Source: Pseudomonadota bacterium
Lineage (GTDB): Bacteria > Pseudomonadota > Alphaproteobacteria > Sphingomonadales > Sphingomonadaceae
Assembly: GCA_021849075.1 (NCBI GenBank)
Contig: JAJZTH010000002.1
Span: forward strand, 162,617 to 226,616
Direction: 5' to 3'
Length of the DNA stretch: 64,000 nucleotides
Shown here in pieces: positions 7,254 to 17,270 of this stretch. A program made the position numbers and the translations under genes. The notes under the pieces are model-generated. The model worked only from the letters and a program-made list of their open reading frames with translations. It did not search any database and was not told the origin of the DNA. Every line of letters begins with the position of its first letter. Position 1 is the first letter of the stretch.

Positions 7254-8265
7254 GATCCAGTGCCCGCAATGCGTGCGCCAGGGGGGCGACGCTCTGCGCA
7301 TCCTGCGACCAGTTGGTGACGAGCCGGGCGGCCCCTTCGCCCCAGTCATAGAAATCGAAGCCCTGTGCGCGCAGGCTGGCCGCTTCGTCGGCGGTCAGGC
7401 GCACGAACAGTTCGTTCGCCTGCACGGCATGCATCAGCCGCCCGGCTGCGCCCGCCGCCAGCGCCTGCGCTGCCGCATTGGCGCGGCCGGCATTGTCCAG
7501 CCACAGCCCGCCCTCGATCATCGCCAATATCTGTGCGGCAAGATAACGGCCCTTGGAAAAGAGATGACCCGACCGCTTGCGCCAGCGCTTTGCCTCGGCG
7601 GCGCGGGCCGGGGCTTCGTCGCCGAAAAAGAGCAAAGCCTCCCCCACCATGCCGCCATTTTTGACGCAGCCAAAGCTGAGCGCATCCACGCCCGCGCGCC
7701 ATGTGACATCGGCCGGCGCGCAGCCCAGATGGGCGACGGCATTGGCGAAGCGCGCGCCATCCATGTGGAAGCCCAGACCATGGGCCTTCGCCACATCGCC
7801 CAGCGCGGCTACTTCGTCGGGCGCATAGACCAGCCCATATTCGGTCGCGTTGGTGATGCTGATTGCGCGGGCCGGAACCTGATGCACATCGGGTCGGATC
7901 ATCTTCAGCCGGTCGGTCACGGCCTGCGGCGACAATTTCGCGCCGTCGCCGGGCAGCGCCATCAGGCTCGCGCCATGGGTGAAGAAGCCGGGCGCGCCAC
8001 ATTCGTCGACCATGATATGCGCCTCTTCATGGCAGATTATCCCGCCATAGGGCGGGCAGAGCGTGGCAAGCGCGATGCAGTTGGCCGCCGTCCCCGTCGC
8101 CACCCACAGGGCGCTGACCGGCGTTTCGAACAGGTCGCTGAAGGCCCCGTCCAGCCGCGCGCTCCATGCGTCGCCGTCATAGCCATGGTCGGCATGATCG
8201 GCGGCGGCGATGGCGGCCAGGATGGCGGGGCTGATCGGGGTGACATTGTCGGAGAAGAAATGCAT
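7246..8265 (-). CDS. ltaE: Low-specificity threonine aldolase-type PLP enzyme (beta-eliminating lyase family)
   Basis: A 339-residue fold-type I PLP enzyme. It starts MHFFSDNVTPISPAIL, as is usual for this family, with YDGDAWSARL shortly after, TGTAANCIAL in the cofactor phosphate-binding region, HMDGARFANAVAHLG, and the lysine in SFGCVKNGGMVGEALLF that should bind PLP. The family cleaves L-threonine or L-allo-threonine to glycine and acetaldehyde. ATG at 8265 is chosen; longer in-frame starts add unrelated sequence reaching into ilvE. An inverted repeat lies between it and the divergent ilvE. Confidence 0.88.
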   Translation of the reverse strand: MHFFSDNVTPISPAILAAIAAADHADHGYDGDAWSARLDGAFSDLFETPVSALWVATGTAANCIALATLCPPYGGIICHEEAHIMVDECGAPGFFTHGASLMALPGDGAKLSPQAVTDRLKMIRPDVHQVPARAISITNATEYGLVYAPDEVAALGDVAKAHGLGFHMDGARFANAVAHLGCAPADVTWRAGVDALSFGCVKNGGMVGEALLFFGDEAPARAAEAKRWRKRSGHLFSKGRYLAAQILAMIEGGLWLDNAGRANAAAQALAAGAAGRLMHAVQANELFVRLTADEAASLRAQGFDFYDWGEGAARLVTNWSQDAQSVAPLAHALRALDHG

Positions 8266-8340
8266 GGCCGATCGATAGCCGGGCCGCCGGCGCGCGAGAA
8301 GAGGCCATCGCCGCGCGACTGGCCCTGTGCATAAATAATA

Positions 8341-8357
8341 GGTCAGTATATATGACC
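8341..8357. promoter_or_regulatory. Inverted repeat in the ltaE-ilvE divergent promoter region
   Basis: GGTCA (8341-8345), seven bases, TGACC (8353-8357), with an AT-rich centre (GTATATA). It is the only AT-rich stretch of the 157-base divergent intergenic region, so it is a plausible operator or promoter core. No regulator can be assigned. Confidence 0.35.
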
Positions 8358-8422
8358 AATTGTTTCGGGCGTCGCTCTGTGACATAGGCGGCCCCTTCCG
8401 AGCCATTATAAGGAGACTCACC

Positions 8423-9511
8423 ATGGCCGCCGAGCAGACGTCGCGCTTCACCGTCACCCGCAACAGCCAGGCTGTAGCGGCGGACCAGCGCGCCCTATTG
8501 CTCGAAGATCCCGGTTTCGGCCGGCTCTTCACCGACCATATGGTGACGATCCGCTATACCGAAGGGCAGGGCTGGCACAGCCACAAGGTCGAGCCGCGCG
8601 CGCCCTTTCAGCTCGATCCCGCCTGCGCCGTGCTGCATTATGCGCAGGAAATCTTCGAAGGCATGAAAGCCTATCGGCTGGAAGATGGCAGCATCGCCAT
8701 GTTCCGCCCGGAGGAAAATGCCCGCCGCTTCGCCGAATCGGCCGAACGCATGGCGATGCCGGCGATCCCGGAAGAGCTGTTCATGGAAGCGGTCGAGCAG
8801 CTGGTGAAGATCGATGCGGACTGGATTCCGGGCGGCGAGGGCAGCCTGTATCTGCGCCCCTTCCTGTTCGCCAGCGAGGCGTTTCTGGGCGTGCGCCCGT
8901 CGAACGAATATATTTTCTGCGTCATCGCCTCGCCCGCCGGCGCCTATTTCAAGGGCGGCAAGAAGGCCGTGACCCTGTGGGTGTCGGACCATTATACTCG
9001 CGCGGCGCGGGGCGGCACCGGGGCCGCCAAGTGCGGCGGCAACTATGCCGCGTCGCTGGTCGCGCAGAAGGAAGCGATCCAGCATGGCTGCGATCAGGTC
9101 GTCTTCCTTGACGCCGCGGAAAATAAGTGGGTCGAGGAACTGGGCGGCATGAACGTCTTCTTCGTGATGGACGACGGGTCGATCATCACCCCGCCGCTCG
9201 GCACCATCCTGCCCGGCATCACCCGCAATTCGATCATCACGCTCGCCCGCGCCAAGGGGATCGACGTGCGCGAGGAATTGTACAGCTTCGCCCAGTGGCG
9301 CGAAGACGCGACCAGCGGCCGGATGCGCGAAGCCTTCGCCTGCGGCACGGCGGCGGTCGTCACCGCCATCGGCACGGTCAAGAGCACGGGCGGCGACTTC
9401 ACCATCGGCAATGGCGATGGCGGTCTGGTGACGGAAAGCCTGCGCGCCGAACTGACCGGCATTCAGCGCGGCGCCGTGGCCGATCCGGCCGGCTGGGTGC
9501 ACATGGTTTAA
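8423..9511 (+). CDS. ilvE: Branched-chain amino acid aminotransferase (class IV)
   Basis: A 362-residue fold-type IV aminotransferase. Lys203 in GTGAAKCGGNYAASL binds PLP; QEIFEGMKAYRLEDGSIAMF and EELGGMNVFFV are characteristic of the longer BCAT II group. It interconverts branched-chain amino acids and their 2-oxoacids with glutamate/2-oxoglutarate. ATG 8423 is preferred, with AGGAG at 8411-8415. A hairpin bounded by CCGTTCGCCC/GGGCGAACGG follows 20 bases after the stop. Confidence 0.94.
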   Translation: MAAEQTSRFTVTRNSQAVAADQRALLLEDPGFGRLFTDHMVTIRYTEGQGWHSHKVEPRAPFQLDPACAVLHYAQEIFEGMKAYRLEDGSIAMFRPEENARRFAESAERMAMPAIPEELFMEAVEQLVKIDADWIPGGEGSLYLRPFLFASEAFLGVRPSNEYIFCVIASPAGAYFKGGKKAVTLWVSDHYTRAARGGTGAAKCGGNYAASLVAQKEAIQHGCDQVVFLDAAENKWVEELGGMNVFFVMDDGSIITPPLGTILPGITRNSIITLARAKGIDVREELYSFAQWREDATSGRMREAFACGTAAVVTAIGTVKSTGGDFTIGNGDGGLVTESLRAELTGIQRGAVADPAGWVHMV

Positions 9512-9530
9512 GGGTAGGACTGCCTCTTTT

Positions 9531-9564
9531 CCGTTCGCCCTTTGGCTTTGCCTCGGGCGAACGG
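9531..9564. terminator. Hairpin downstream of ilvE (CCGTTCG family)
   Basis: CCGTTCGCCC (9531-9540) pairs perfectly with GGGCGAACGG (9555-9564) around a 14-base loop. It has no clear T-run, so termination is inferred. The same decamer opens the longer repeats at 14596 and 55011. Confidence 0.55.
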
Positions 9565-9621
9565 ATTTAAGGGGTTGGCCATACTTCCCAATCCCTTTCC
9601 AAGCGCCTAGACACTCCCCCC

Positions 9622-10830
9622 ATGGAACGCTTTGACGTCGTGATATTGGGTGGCGGGCTGGTCGGCCTCACCCTTGGCATCGCCCTTTCCGGCCATGGCG
9701 TGCGCTGCGCCGTGATTGATCCCGCCGACCCGGTCGACACCACCGCCGCCGGGTTCGACGGCCGCGTTTCCGCCATCAGTTCGACCAGCTACGCCATGCT
9801 CTGCGCGATCGGCGTGGGCCGGCATCTGGAGGGGAAGGGCTGCCCGATCGACCGCATCTGGGTCAGCGACGGGCTGGAGCCGGGCGCGCTGGATTTCGCG
9901 CCGGATGCCGAAGATGGCGTGATGGGAACGATGTTCCCCAATCGCGACCTGCGCGTCGCCCTGGCGCAAACCGCGCAGGAGGCCGCGAACCTTACCCGTT
10001 TCCAGCCCGATCATGCCACCCATGTCGACCGCAATGCCGATGGCGTCACGCTGACGCTGGCGAGCGGCGCGGTGATCGAGGGCGCATTGCTGGTCGCGGC
10101 GGAGGGGCGCAACAGTCCCACGCGCGCGGCGGCCGGGATCAACACCACCCGCTGGCAATATAAGCATAGCGCCATGGTCACGGCGATCGACCATGAGGTG
10201 CCGCACGCCAACACCGCCTATGAAATCTTCTATGTCGGTGGCCCGTTCGCGCTGCTGCCGATGCTGCCGGGCACCCGGTCCGCCGTGGTGTGGACGGTGC
10301 CGACCGAACAGGCGCCGGCGATGATGAAGCTGTCCGAGCGCGCCTGGCTGGCCGAGGCGCAGAAGCGGATCGGCGGCTTTCTGGGCGAGATCAAGCTGGC
10401 CGGGCCGCGCTCCTCCTATCCGCTGGGTTTCCATCATGCCGCGCGCATTACCGACACGCGGCTTGCGCTGGTGGGCGACAGCGCGCACGCCATCCATCCG
10501 ATTGCCGGGCAGGGCCTCAATCTGGGCTTCCGCGATGTCGCTGCGCTGGTCGAGGTGCTGGTGGAGGGCATGCGCCTCGGCCTCGATCCGGGCGATGCGC
10601 AGCTGCTGGCGCGCTATCAGCGCTGGCGCGGGCTGGACGCGATGATGACCAGCGTGGCGATGGACGGCCTCGTCCGCCTGTTCGATGTGCCGGGCAAGAT
10701 CCCCTCGCTGGTGCGCCGCGCGGGGCTGGCCGCGGTGCAGCGTAGCGGCGCGCTCAAGAACCGCTTCATGGCCGAAGCGCGCGGCCAGTCGGGCGCGCTG
10801 CCACGGCTGTTGACGGGCGAGATGGTGTAG
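9622..10830 (+). CDS. UbiH/UbiF/VisC/COQ6-family FAD-dependent hydroxylase
   Basis: A 402-residue aromatic-ring hydroxylase. The FAD dinucleotide motif VVILGGGLVGLTLGIALSG lies at 5-23, the DG motif near 150, and the second FAD motif LALVGDSAHAIHPIAGQG at about 284-301. Family members hydroxylate the ring of ubiquinone precursors at the membrane. coq7 at 46548 shows that the cell makes ubiquinone. Which ring position this enzyme modifies (UbiH, UbiI, UbiF or a broad UbiL type) cannot be judged, so no symbol is given. It stands alone between ilvE and a small peptide gene. Confidence 0.9.
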   Translation: MERFDVVILGGGLVGLTLGIALSGHGVRCAVIDPADPVDTTAAGFDGRVSAISSTSYAMLCAIGVGRHLEGKGCPIDRIWVSDGLEPGALDFAPDAEDGVMGTMFPNRDLRVALAQTAQEAANLTRFQPDHATHVDRNADGVTLTLASGAVIEGALLVAAEGRNSPTRAAAGINTTRWQYKHSAMVTAIDHEVPHANTAYEIFYVGGPFALLPMLPGTRSAVVWTVPTEQAPAMMKLSERAWLAEAQKRIGGFLGEIKLAGPRSSYPLGFHHAARITDTRLALVGDSAHAIHPIAGQGLNLGFRDVAALVEVLVEGMRLGLDPGDAQLLARYQRWRGLDAMMTSVAMDGLVRLFDVPGKIPSLVRRAGLAAVQRSGALKNRFMAEARGQSGALPRLLTGEMV

Positions 10831-10928
10831 GAAAGCCCACGACGAGGCGATGCCTTGGACGCGACAGCCATTTCCCTGCTACTCCTGATTCGCGGCAATA
10901 ACGCCGCCTATCAAAAGGAGAAATGCGC

Positions 10929-11021
10929 ATGACATTTGCGGATGCGTGCATCGCTCTTGGAGTGATGATCGCCTTTGCGACCTTGATCCTCAAGATCGTG
11001 GAGGTTTCGCGCTCCAAATAA
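10929..11021 (+). CDS. Tiny hydrophobic peptide (30 aa), type I toxin-like
   Basis: ATG 10929 has Shine-Dalgarno AAGGAG at 10915-10920, eight bases upstream; ATG 10923 is in frame but too close to it. The peptide is MTFADACIALGVMIAFATLI followed by LKIVEVSRSK: a single hydrophobic helix with a basic tail. This matches the general build of holin-like or type I toxin peptides, which is an analogy and not an identification. Two hairpins follow (11037-11059 and 11068-11097), the second like a terminator. The first 32 bases of the gene region recur at 11101-11131. Confidence 0.5.
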   Translation: MTFADACIALGVMIAFATLILKIVEVSRSK

Positions 11022-11067
11022 GGTGCACGACGGGCGGGGGCGCGTTGCCGCGCGTCCCCAAACGAGT

Positions 11068-11097
11068 GAACCCCCGCCATTGCCGTGACGGGGGTTC
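11068..11097 (+). terminator. Terminator-like hairpin after the tiny peptide gene
   Basis: GAACCCCCG (11068-11076) pairs with CGGGGGTTC (11089-11097) and is followed by TTCTAT. A second GC-rich hairpin lies just upstream, with arms 11037-11044 and 11051-11059. Confidence 0.6.
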
Positions 11098-11100
11098 TTC

Positions 11101-11131
11101 TATCAAAGGCGAAAATGCCATGACATTTGCG
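11101..11131 (+). repeat. Second copy of the tiny-peptide 5' region
   Basis: TATCAAAGGCGAAAATGC and CATGACATTTGCG at 11101-11131 match TATCAAAAGGAGAAATGC and GCATGACATTTGCG at 10909-10940 with only a few changes. The copied start codon leads into a seven-codon frame (MTFARST, then TAG), so the second copy is a remnant. The AAGGAG of the first copy is altered to AAGGCG here. Confidence 0.65.
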
Positions 11132-11166
11132 CGTTCGACATAGCGCAAACGCCTGCGAATTTCAAC

Positions 11167-11679
11167 TCACAGCATCCGCCGCAGCACATCGTCCCGCAGC
11201 ATGAAGTGATGGCGCAGCGCCGCGCCCACATGCAGGATGATCAGCGCGACCCACAGCCAGGGCAGCAATTCATGCGCGCTGCGGGACAGGCCGACGATGG
11301 CGTCGCCCTTCGCCACGCCAAATTTCGGCACATCGAACAGGAAGAACCAGTTGAGCGGCCGCGGCCCGGCCGACGACATGATCCATCCCGACAGCGGCAG
11401 GATCAGCATCAGCGCGTAGAAGATGAGATGCGTCGCATGGGCGGCGCCCTTTTCCCACAGCGGCATGGCGGCGGGCAGCGCCGGGGCGCGGTGGGTAAGG
11501 CGCCAGACGATCCGCAGCAGCGTCAGCGCCAGCACGGTCAGGCCGATCGATTTGTGGACGGGCATCACCGCCCAATCCTTGGGCAGGGCGTCATGCGCAA
11601 AGCCGAAGAACAGATTGCCCAATATCAGGATCGCGATGATCCAGTGCAGGGCGCGGGCGACGGAAGTGTAACGGGCCAT
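11167..11679 (-). CDS. Cytochrome b561 (CybB-type di-heme membrane protein)
   Basis: A 170-residue inner-membrane protein with four hydrophobic helices. It starts MARYTSVARALHWIIAILIL, with histidines placed as heme ligands in ARALHW, MPVHKSIG, and RSAHELL and ILHVGAALRHHF near the end. Members of this family oxidise ubiquinol or pass electrons between quinol and periplasmic partners. It stands alone, 95 bases downstream of acs in the same direction. The substrate is not evident. Confidence 0.88.
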   Translation of the reverse strand: MARYTSVARALHWIIAILILGNLFFGFAHDALPKDWAVMPVHKSIGLTVLALTLLRIVWRLTHRAPALPAAMPLWEKGAAHATHLIFYALMLILPLSGWIMSSAGPRPLNWFFLFDVPKFGVAKGDAIVGLSRSAHELLPWLWVALIILHVGAALRHHFMLRDDVLRRML

Positions 11680-11773
11680 GGGCTGCTCCTTTTGGGATGT
11701 CGGCCAAAGCCATGGCCATCCTACCCGACGCCCATGGCTTCATTCATGATGGACCGCCCGTCAGGACGGCCCA

Positions 11774-13717
<1,944 letters not shown>

Positions 13718-13901
13718 CAGGCATCCTTTCCGTAGCGAAACTCTTGTCGCAGTCTCTTCTCCCCACAGCTTAGCGCGATCGAACGGGAGGTCCATGCCGT
13801 TTGACGTCGTTCTTTTGGAGAATATCGCCGAAGGCGCTGCGTCGCATTTCCGCAATTTGCCGCTTTCCCCATGGGCTGCGCGCGCCTAACAGGAATCCTC
13901 T

Positions 13902-14573
13902 ATGTGGCTCCTCTACCAATTTCCGCTTTGTCCCTTTTCCCGCAAGGTCCGGCTGCTGCTGGGCGAAAAGGGGATCGGCTATGATCTGGTGCGCGAATCC
14001 CCCTGGATGATGCGCGACGAATTTCTCGATCTCAATCCGGCCGGCACCACGCCGGTCATGGCGGATGAGGAACGCGGCATCACCCTGATCGACAGTCAGG
14101 CAATGTGCGAATATTTCGAGGAGACGGTGGAGAAATTCCCGCTGATTTCCGGCACGGCGGCGGGCCGTGCGGAGGTGCGCCGGCTGACCGCTTTCTTCGA
14201 CCAGAATTTCTATGGCGACGTCGTCGGCCCGCTGCTGCACGAACGCATGAAAAAGCGTCTGGTGGAGCGCGCCTCGCCCGATGCCCGCGTTCTGCGCGAA
14301 GCGATGAAGCGCGCCAATGTCCATATGGACTATATGGATTATCTGCTCGACCATCGCAGCTGGATGGCGGGCGGCACGCTCAGCCTGGCCGATATTGCGG
14401 CGGCGGCGCATCTGTCAGTCGCGGATTATCTGGGCGGGATCGACTGGGCGGGGCATGAGCCGGTCAGGCGCTGGTATGCCGGCTTCAAGTCGCGCCCGTC
14501 CTTCCGGCCGCTGCTGTCGGAACGGATGGAGGTCATCACCCCGCCGCCCCATTATGAAAAGCCTGATTTTTAG
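13902..14573 (+). CDS. Glutathione S-transferase family protein
   Basis: A 223-residue GST. The N-terminal thioredoxin-like domain (1-80) starts MWLLYQFPLCPFSRKVRLLL with a CPFS active-site motif, followed by NPAGTTPVMADE and the glutathione-contacting DSQAMCEYFE. The all-helical domain contains SWMAGGTLSLADIAAAAHLS. The substrate is unknown. Shine-Dalgarno AGGA lies eight bases before the ATG. It is divergent from acs and convergent with the diguanylate cyclase gene, with a paired repeat in between. Confidence 0.92.
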   Translation: MWLLYQFPLCPFSRKVRLLLGEKGIGYDLVRESPWMMRDEFLDLNPAGTTPVMADEERGITLIDSQAMCEYFEETVEKFPLISGTAAGRAEVRRLTAFFDQNFYGDVVGPLLHERMKKRLVERASPDARVLREAMKRANVHMDYMDYLLDHRSWMAGGTLSLADIAAAAHLSVADYLGGIDWAGHEPVRRWYAGFKSRPSFRPLLSERMEVITPPPHYEKPDF

Positions 14574-14595
14574 AGCGCTGCGCTTCAAATATGAT

Positions 14596-14718
14596 CCGTT
14601 CGCCCTGAGCTTGTCGAAGCCTGTCCTGAGCAACGCCGCAGGCGGCGTCGAAGGGGGCTGCACTTCTCTTCATTATGGCAGAGAAGGGACGGGGCTTCGA
14701 CAAGCTCAGGGCGAACGG
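14596..14718. repeat. Intergenic repeat with 25-base perfect inverted ends (CCGTTCG family)
   Basis: Positions 14596-14620 (beginning CCGTTCGCCCTGAGC) are the exact reverse complement of 14694-14718 (ending CTCAGGGCGAACGG). The 73 bases between contain the smaller palindrome CTTCTC...GAGAAG. It lies between two convergent genes (GST and diguanylate cyclase), a position that suits a bidirectional terminator. Confidence 0.8.
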
Positions 14719-14751
14719 AGGTTGGGTGATCTCGATTAAAGCGGGATGCCT

Positions 14752-15912
14752 TCAGTCCGTTTCCGCCGCCAGATAGACGCGGTTGCGGCCATGTTCCTTG
14801 GCCAGATAAAGGGCGCGGTCGGCGGCTTTCAGCGCGGCGCGGGCATCTTCATACACCAGCACATTGGCGACGCCGGCCGAAAAGCTCACTCGCTCCATCC
14901 GTTCGCCATTGGTGCGGTTGACGAGGCTGCGATTGGCCAGATCCTCCCGCACGCCGTCCACCGCTTCGCAGGTTTCGGCCGCCGTCTTGCCGCGGAACAG
15001 CATCACGAATTCCTCGCCGCCGTGCCGCGCCACATGGCAACGGTCGTTGGAAATCTTGGCCAGCAGGCCGGCGACGAATTTCAGCACCCGGTCGCCGGTG
15101 TCATGGCCATGGGTGTCGTTGATCCGCTTGAAATGATCGATGTCGCAAAAGGCGACCGACAACGCTTCATGCTGCGCCTGCGCCAGCACCACTTCCTCGC
15201 GCAGTACGCCTTCAAAGGCGCGGCGGTTGGGCAGGCCGGTCAGATGGTCATGCTCGGCGGCGCGGCGGGCGCTTTCCAGGCTGGATTTAAGCGCCTGGGT
15301 CTGCTTCTGATTCTCGCGCAGCTGGCCTTCGACCTGCCGGGTCTTTTCGACCATCGACCGGGTCAGGCCGACCAGGCGCGCCAGGACCGGCTCATTGTCG
15401 CCGCCCGACGTCAGATCCTTGGCCTGTTCCTGCAGCGCGGCGCCATAATCCTTGGCCGAATTGCGCGATTCATGCATCAGGCCGGTGAATTGCGTCAGAT
15501 TTTCCTCGACCTTGTCGAGCATGGAGGCGAGCGATTCCGGTGTCACTTCGTCGGCGCGCTGTTCCGCCGCGATCGTTTCGATCCAGCCATTGGTGATCTT
15601 GCCGCGCTCCATCATCACCGCGCGGATCGCCTTTTCGACGCCGATATTGGCCCCGGTCAGATAATCGAGCGCGACGCTGAAATTGATCGGCGTCAGGTCC
15701 AGATCATGGGCGAACAGGAAGTCGCCGATATCGGCATAAAGCTGTCGCCGCCGGTTGATCTCCCGGTTGGATGCGCCGCCCGCTCTGGGGCGCTGCTCCG
15801 GTTCCGATTCGTCCTCCTCTTCGGACTTGCCGGAAAGGCCCCTGGCCCAGCGTGCCAGTCGGTCGGTCAGCCCATGTTGTGGGCTAGCGGATGAAGAGAT
15901 TGCCCCGGTCAT
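14752..15912 (-). CDS. GGDEF-domain diguanylate cyclase
   Basis: A 386-residue protein. Its N-terminal ~210 residues are helical and without transmembrane segments, followed by a predicted coiled coil and a C-terminal GGDEF domain (about 220-386). Present are DHLTGLPNRRAFE, CDIDHFKRINDTHGH and the active-site motif RHGGEEF. The RxxD product-inhibition site expected nine to six residues upstream reads NDRC, so feedback inhibition is probably absent. It should make cyclic di-GMP in the cytosol. No output domain is present and the input signal is unknown. Confidence 0.92.
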   Translation of the reverse strand: MTGAISSSASPQHGLTDRLARWARGLSGKSEEEDESEPEQRPRAGGASNREINRRRQLYADIGDFLFAHDLDLTPINFSVALDYLTGANIGVEKAIRAVMMERGKITNGWIETIAAEQRADEVTPESLASMLDKVEENLTQFTGLMHESRNSAKDYGAALQEQAKDLTSGGDNEPVLARLVGLTRSMVEKTRQVEGQLRENQKQTQALKSSLESARRAAEHDHLTGLPNRRAFEGVLREEVVLAQAQHEALSVAFCDIDHFKRINDTHGHDTGDRVLKFVAGLLAKISNDRCHVARHGGEEFVMLFRGKTAAETCEAVDGVREDLANRSLVNRTNGERMERVSFSAGVANVLVYEDARAALKAADRALYLAKEHGRNRVYLAAETD

Positions 15913-15994
15913 GATCGCTATAACGACGGGGCCGAAACAAGGTTAAGGGCGCGGCGACAAAGAATCGCAGGCGTATCGATTTAGGCGCTTGTCT

Positions 15995-16019
15995 GAAAAT
16001 TCGCCTTCAGCGAATTTTG
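15995..16019. repeat. Short dispersed palindrome, copy 2 (diverged)
   Basis: GAAAATTCGC (15995-16004), CTTCA, GCGAATTTTG (16010-16019). It resembles the AAATGCGC palindromes in length and arm layout. It lies between the LysR and diguanylate cyclase genes. The following sequence (about 16020-16055) looks like another decayed copy. Confidence 0.5.
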
Positions 16020-16054
16020 CGGCACCGCCCAAAACTACCCGCTCTCGCACATTC

Positions 16055-16936
16055 TCAAATATCCGCAGCCACCAGCCAGTCGCGGAAGATGCGCACCGCC
16101 CGCGTCTGCAAGGCGCGCGGACGACAGACGAAGAAGTAGCGATAGGGGCTTTCGACATGGATCGGGAACAGCCGCACCAGTCGCGGATCGCCCGATTGTT
16201 CGAAATGGCTGGCATGCATCACCGCCACGCCCAACCCTTGCGCCGCGGCCTCCAGCATCAGCTGGCCCGAATCATAATTGTCGACGGCCAGCGGTTGCAG
16301 GTCGGGCAGGCCGGCGGCTTCCTTCCAGGCGTCGAACGACAGGGCCATGTCGCGGTGAAGCAATAAGGTCTGCTGCGCCAGCTCCTCGGGCGACTTGAGC
16401 GCCTGCGGCCCTTCCAGCAGCTGGCGTCGGCCGATCAGATAGACTTCCTCATGATCCAGCTCATGCGCGTAGAGCGCTGGATCGATATCCTTGGCCATCA
16501 GCACGATGGCGGCGTCCAGCCCTTCGCCCAGTCGCGCGACGGCGTGGGGCGTGGTTTCGATGTCGATGTGCAGCTGCGGGTGCTGTTGGCGCAGGCGGCC
16601 CAGATGCGGGAACAGCCGCTGGGTCGCGAACAGCGGCATCACCGCCAGCCGCAGCCGCAGCTGGTTGCCGCCGCTCTGGATATTCTCCAGCGCCTGGCTG
16701 AGCGAATCGAGCGCGGGGGCGATATCGTCCAGCAGCCGCTGGCCATCGATATTGATCTCCAGCGCCTGATGCTTGCGATCGAACAGGGGGCGACCAATGA
16801 AGCGCTCCAGCGCCTGCACGCGGCGGCTGAGCGCCGGGGTCGACAAAGCGAGTTCTTCGGCGGCGGCCTTGACGGAACCAAGGCGGGCAACCTGAACAAA
16901 GGCCTCCAGGGCCGTTAGGGGCGGCAATCTGCGCAT
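16055..16936 (-). CDS. LysR-family transcriptional regulator (GcvA-like)
   Basis: A 293-residue regulator. The winged helix-turn-helix lies at residues 5-63: LPPLTALEAFVQVARLGSV, then LSTPALSRRVQALERFIG. The effector-binding domain follows from about 90. The opening RRLPPLTALEAF is the usual form of the GcvA/AmpR branch. LysR proteins normally control a divergent neighbour. Here the divergent region first holds a terminator-ended candidate sRNA and then the Cdc48-type gene, so the target is uncertain. Confidence 0.9.
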   Translation of the reverse strand: MRRLPPLTALEAFVQVARLGSVKAAAEELALSTPALSRRVQALERFIGRPLFDRKHQALEINIDGQRLLDDIAPALDSLSQALENIQSGGNQLRLRLAVMPLFATQRLFPHLGRLRQQHPQLHIDIETTPHAVARLGEGLDAAIVLMAKDIDPALYAHELDHEEVYLIGRRQLLEGPQALKSPEELAQQTLLLHRDMALSFDAWKEAAGLPDLQPLAVDNYDSGQLMLEAAAQGLGVAVMHASHFEQSGDPRLVRLFPIHVESPYRYFFVCRPRALQTRAVRIFRDWLVAADI

Positions 16937-17057
16937 AATCTGTAAAAGTCCGAAGCCGATCCGCTGCGCCGCGTCAATTCTCTTTATCGAACGGCGCGCA
17001 TCCCGGTTCCAAGCATCCTCTCCATAATGAGCAGGAAAAAGGCGAAAATGGCAAGAT

Positions 17058-17106
17058 GCATTTTTTGCAACTCATCTGATTATTTCGCACTTGCAAAAAA
17101 TCATGC
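17058..17106. promoter_or_regulatory. Inverted repeat in the lysR-cdc48 intergenic region
   Basis: GCATTTTTTGCAA (17058-17070) faces TTGCAAAAAATCATGC (17091-17106), which differs by a three-base insertion. It is the only AT-rich block in this 334-base gap. It could bind the divergent LysR protein or be the promoter of the RNA ending at 17184. Confidence 0.35.
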
Positions 17107-17114
17107 CGCACCGC

Positions 17115-17184
17115 ACATAGAAGGGGCCTTTCAGGCATCCTCTCCTAAAACTTTCGGGCTGGCCTTCGGGTCGGCCCTTTTTTT
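17115..17184 (+). ncRNA. Candidate small RNA ending at a UUCG terminator (5' end uncertain)
   Basis: A strong intrinsic terminator at 17156-17184 has no credible coding sequence in front of it. The preceding bases form a small hairpin (GCCT at 17127-17130, TTC, AGGC at 17133-17136) followed by unpaired ATCCTCTCCTAAAAC before the terminator. The pyrimidine-rich stretch is complementary to Shine-Dalgarno sequences, as in many trans-acting sRNAs. GCATCCTCTCC also occurs at 17013-17023. A TTGCAA at 17091 followed 17 bases later by CACATA could be a weak promoter. Confidence 0.4.
17156..17184 (+). terminator. Intrinsic terminator with UUCG tetraloop
   Basis: GGGCTGGCC (17156-17164), TTCG loop, GGTCGGCCC (17169-17177), then seven T residues (17178-17184). 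All nine pairs form if two G-U pairs are allowed. It is about 85 bases upstream of the Cdc48-type start codon. Confidence 0.85.
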
Positions 17185-17270
17185 GTGCCGTCCCATCCCA
17201 GACCCGGCCCCTTTCACTTCCCGCCTGCGTTTCCTATCTCGTTACGGCAGGACAAGGACGGGGATATCGC

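Noticed and set aside
13794-13889. 31-codon frame upstream of the glutathione S-transferase gene ([14 protein letters not shown])
   Set aside because: GGGAGG is only three bases from the ATG and the frame has no clear protein character. A leader peptide is possible but not supported.
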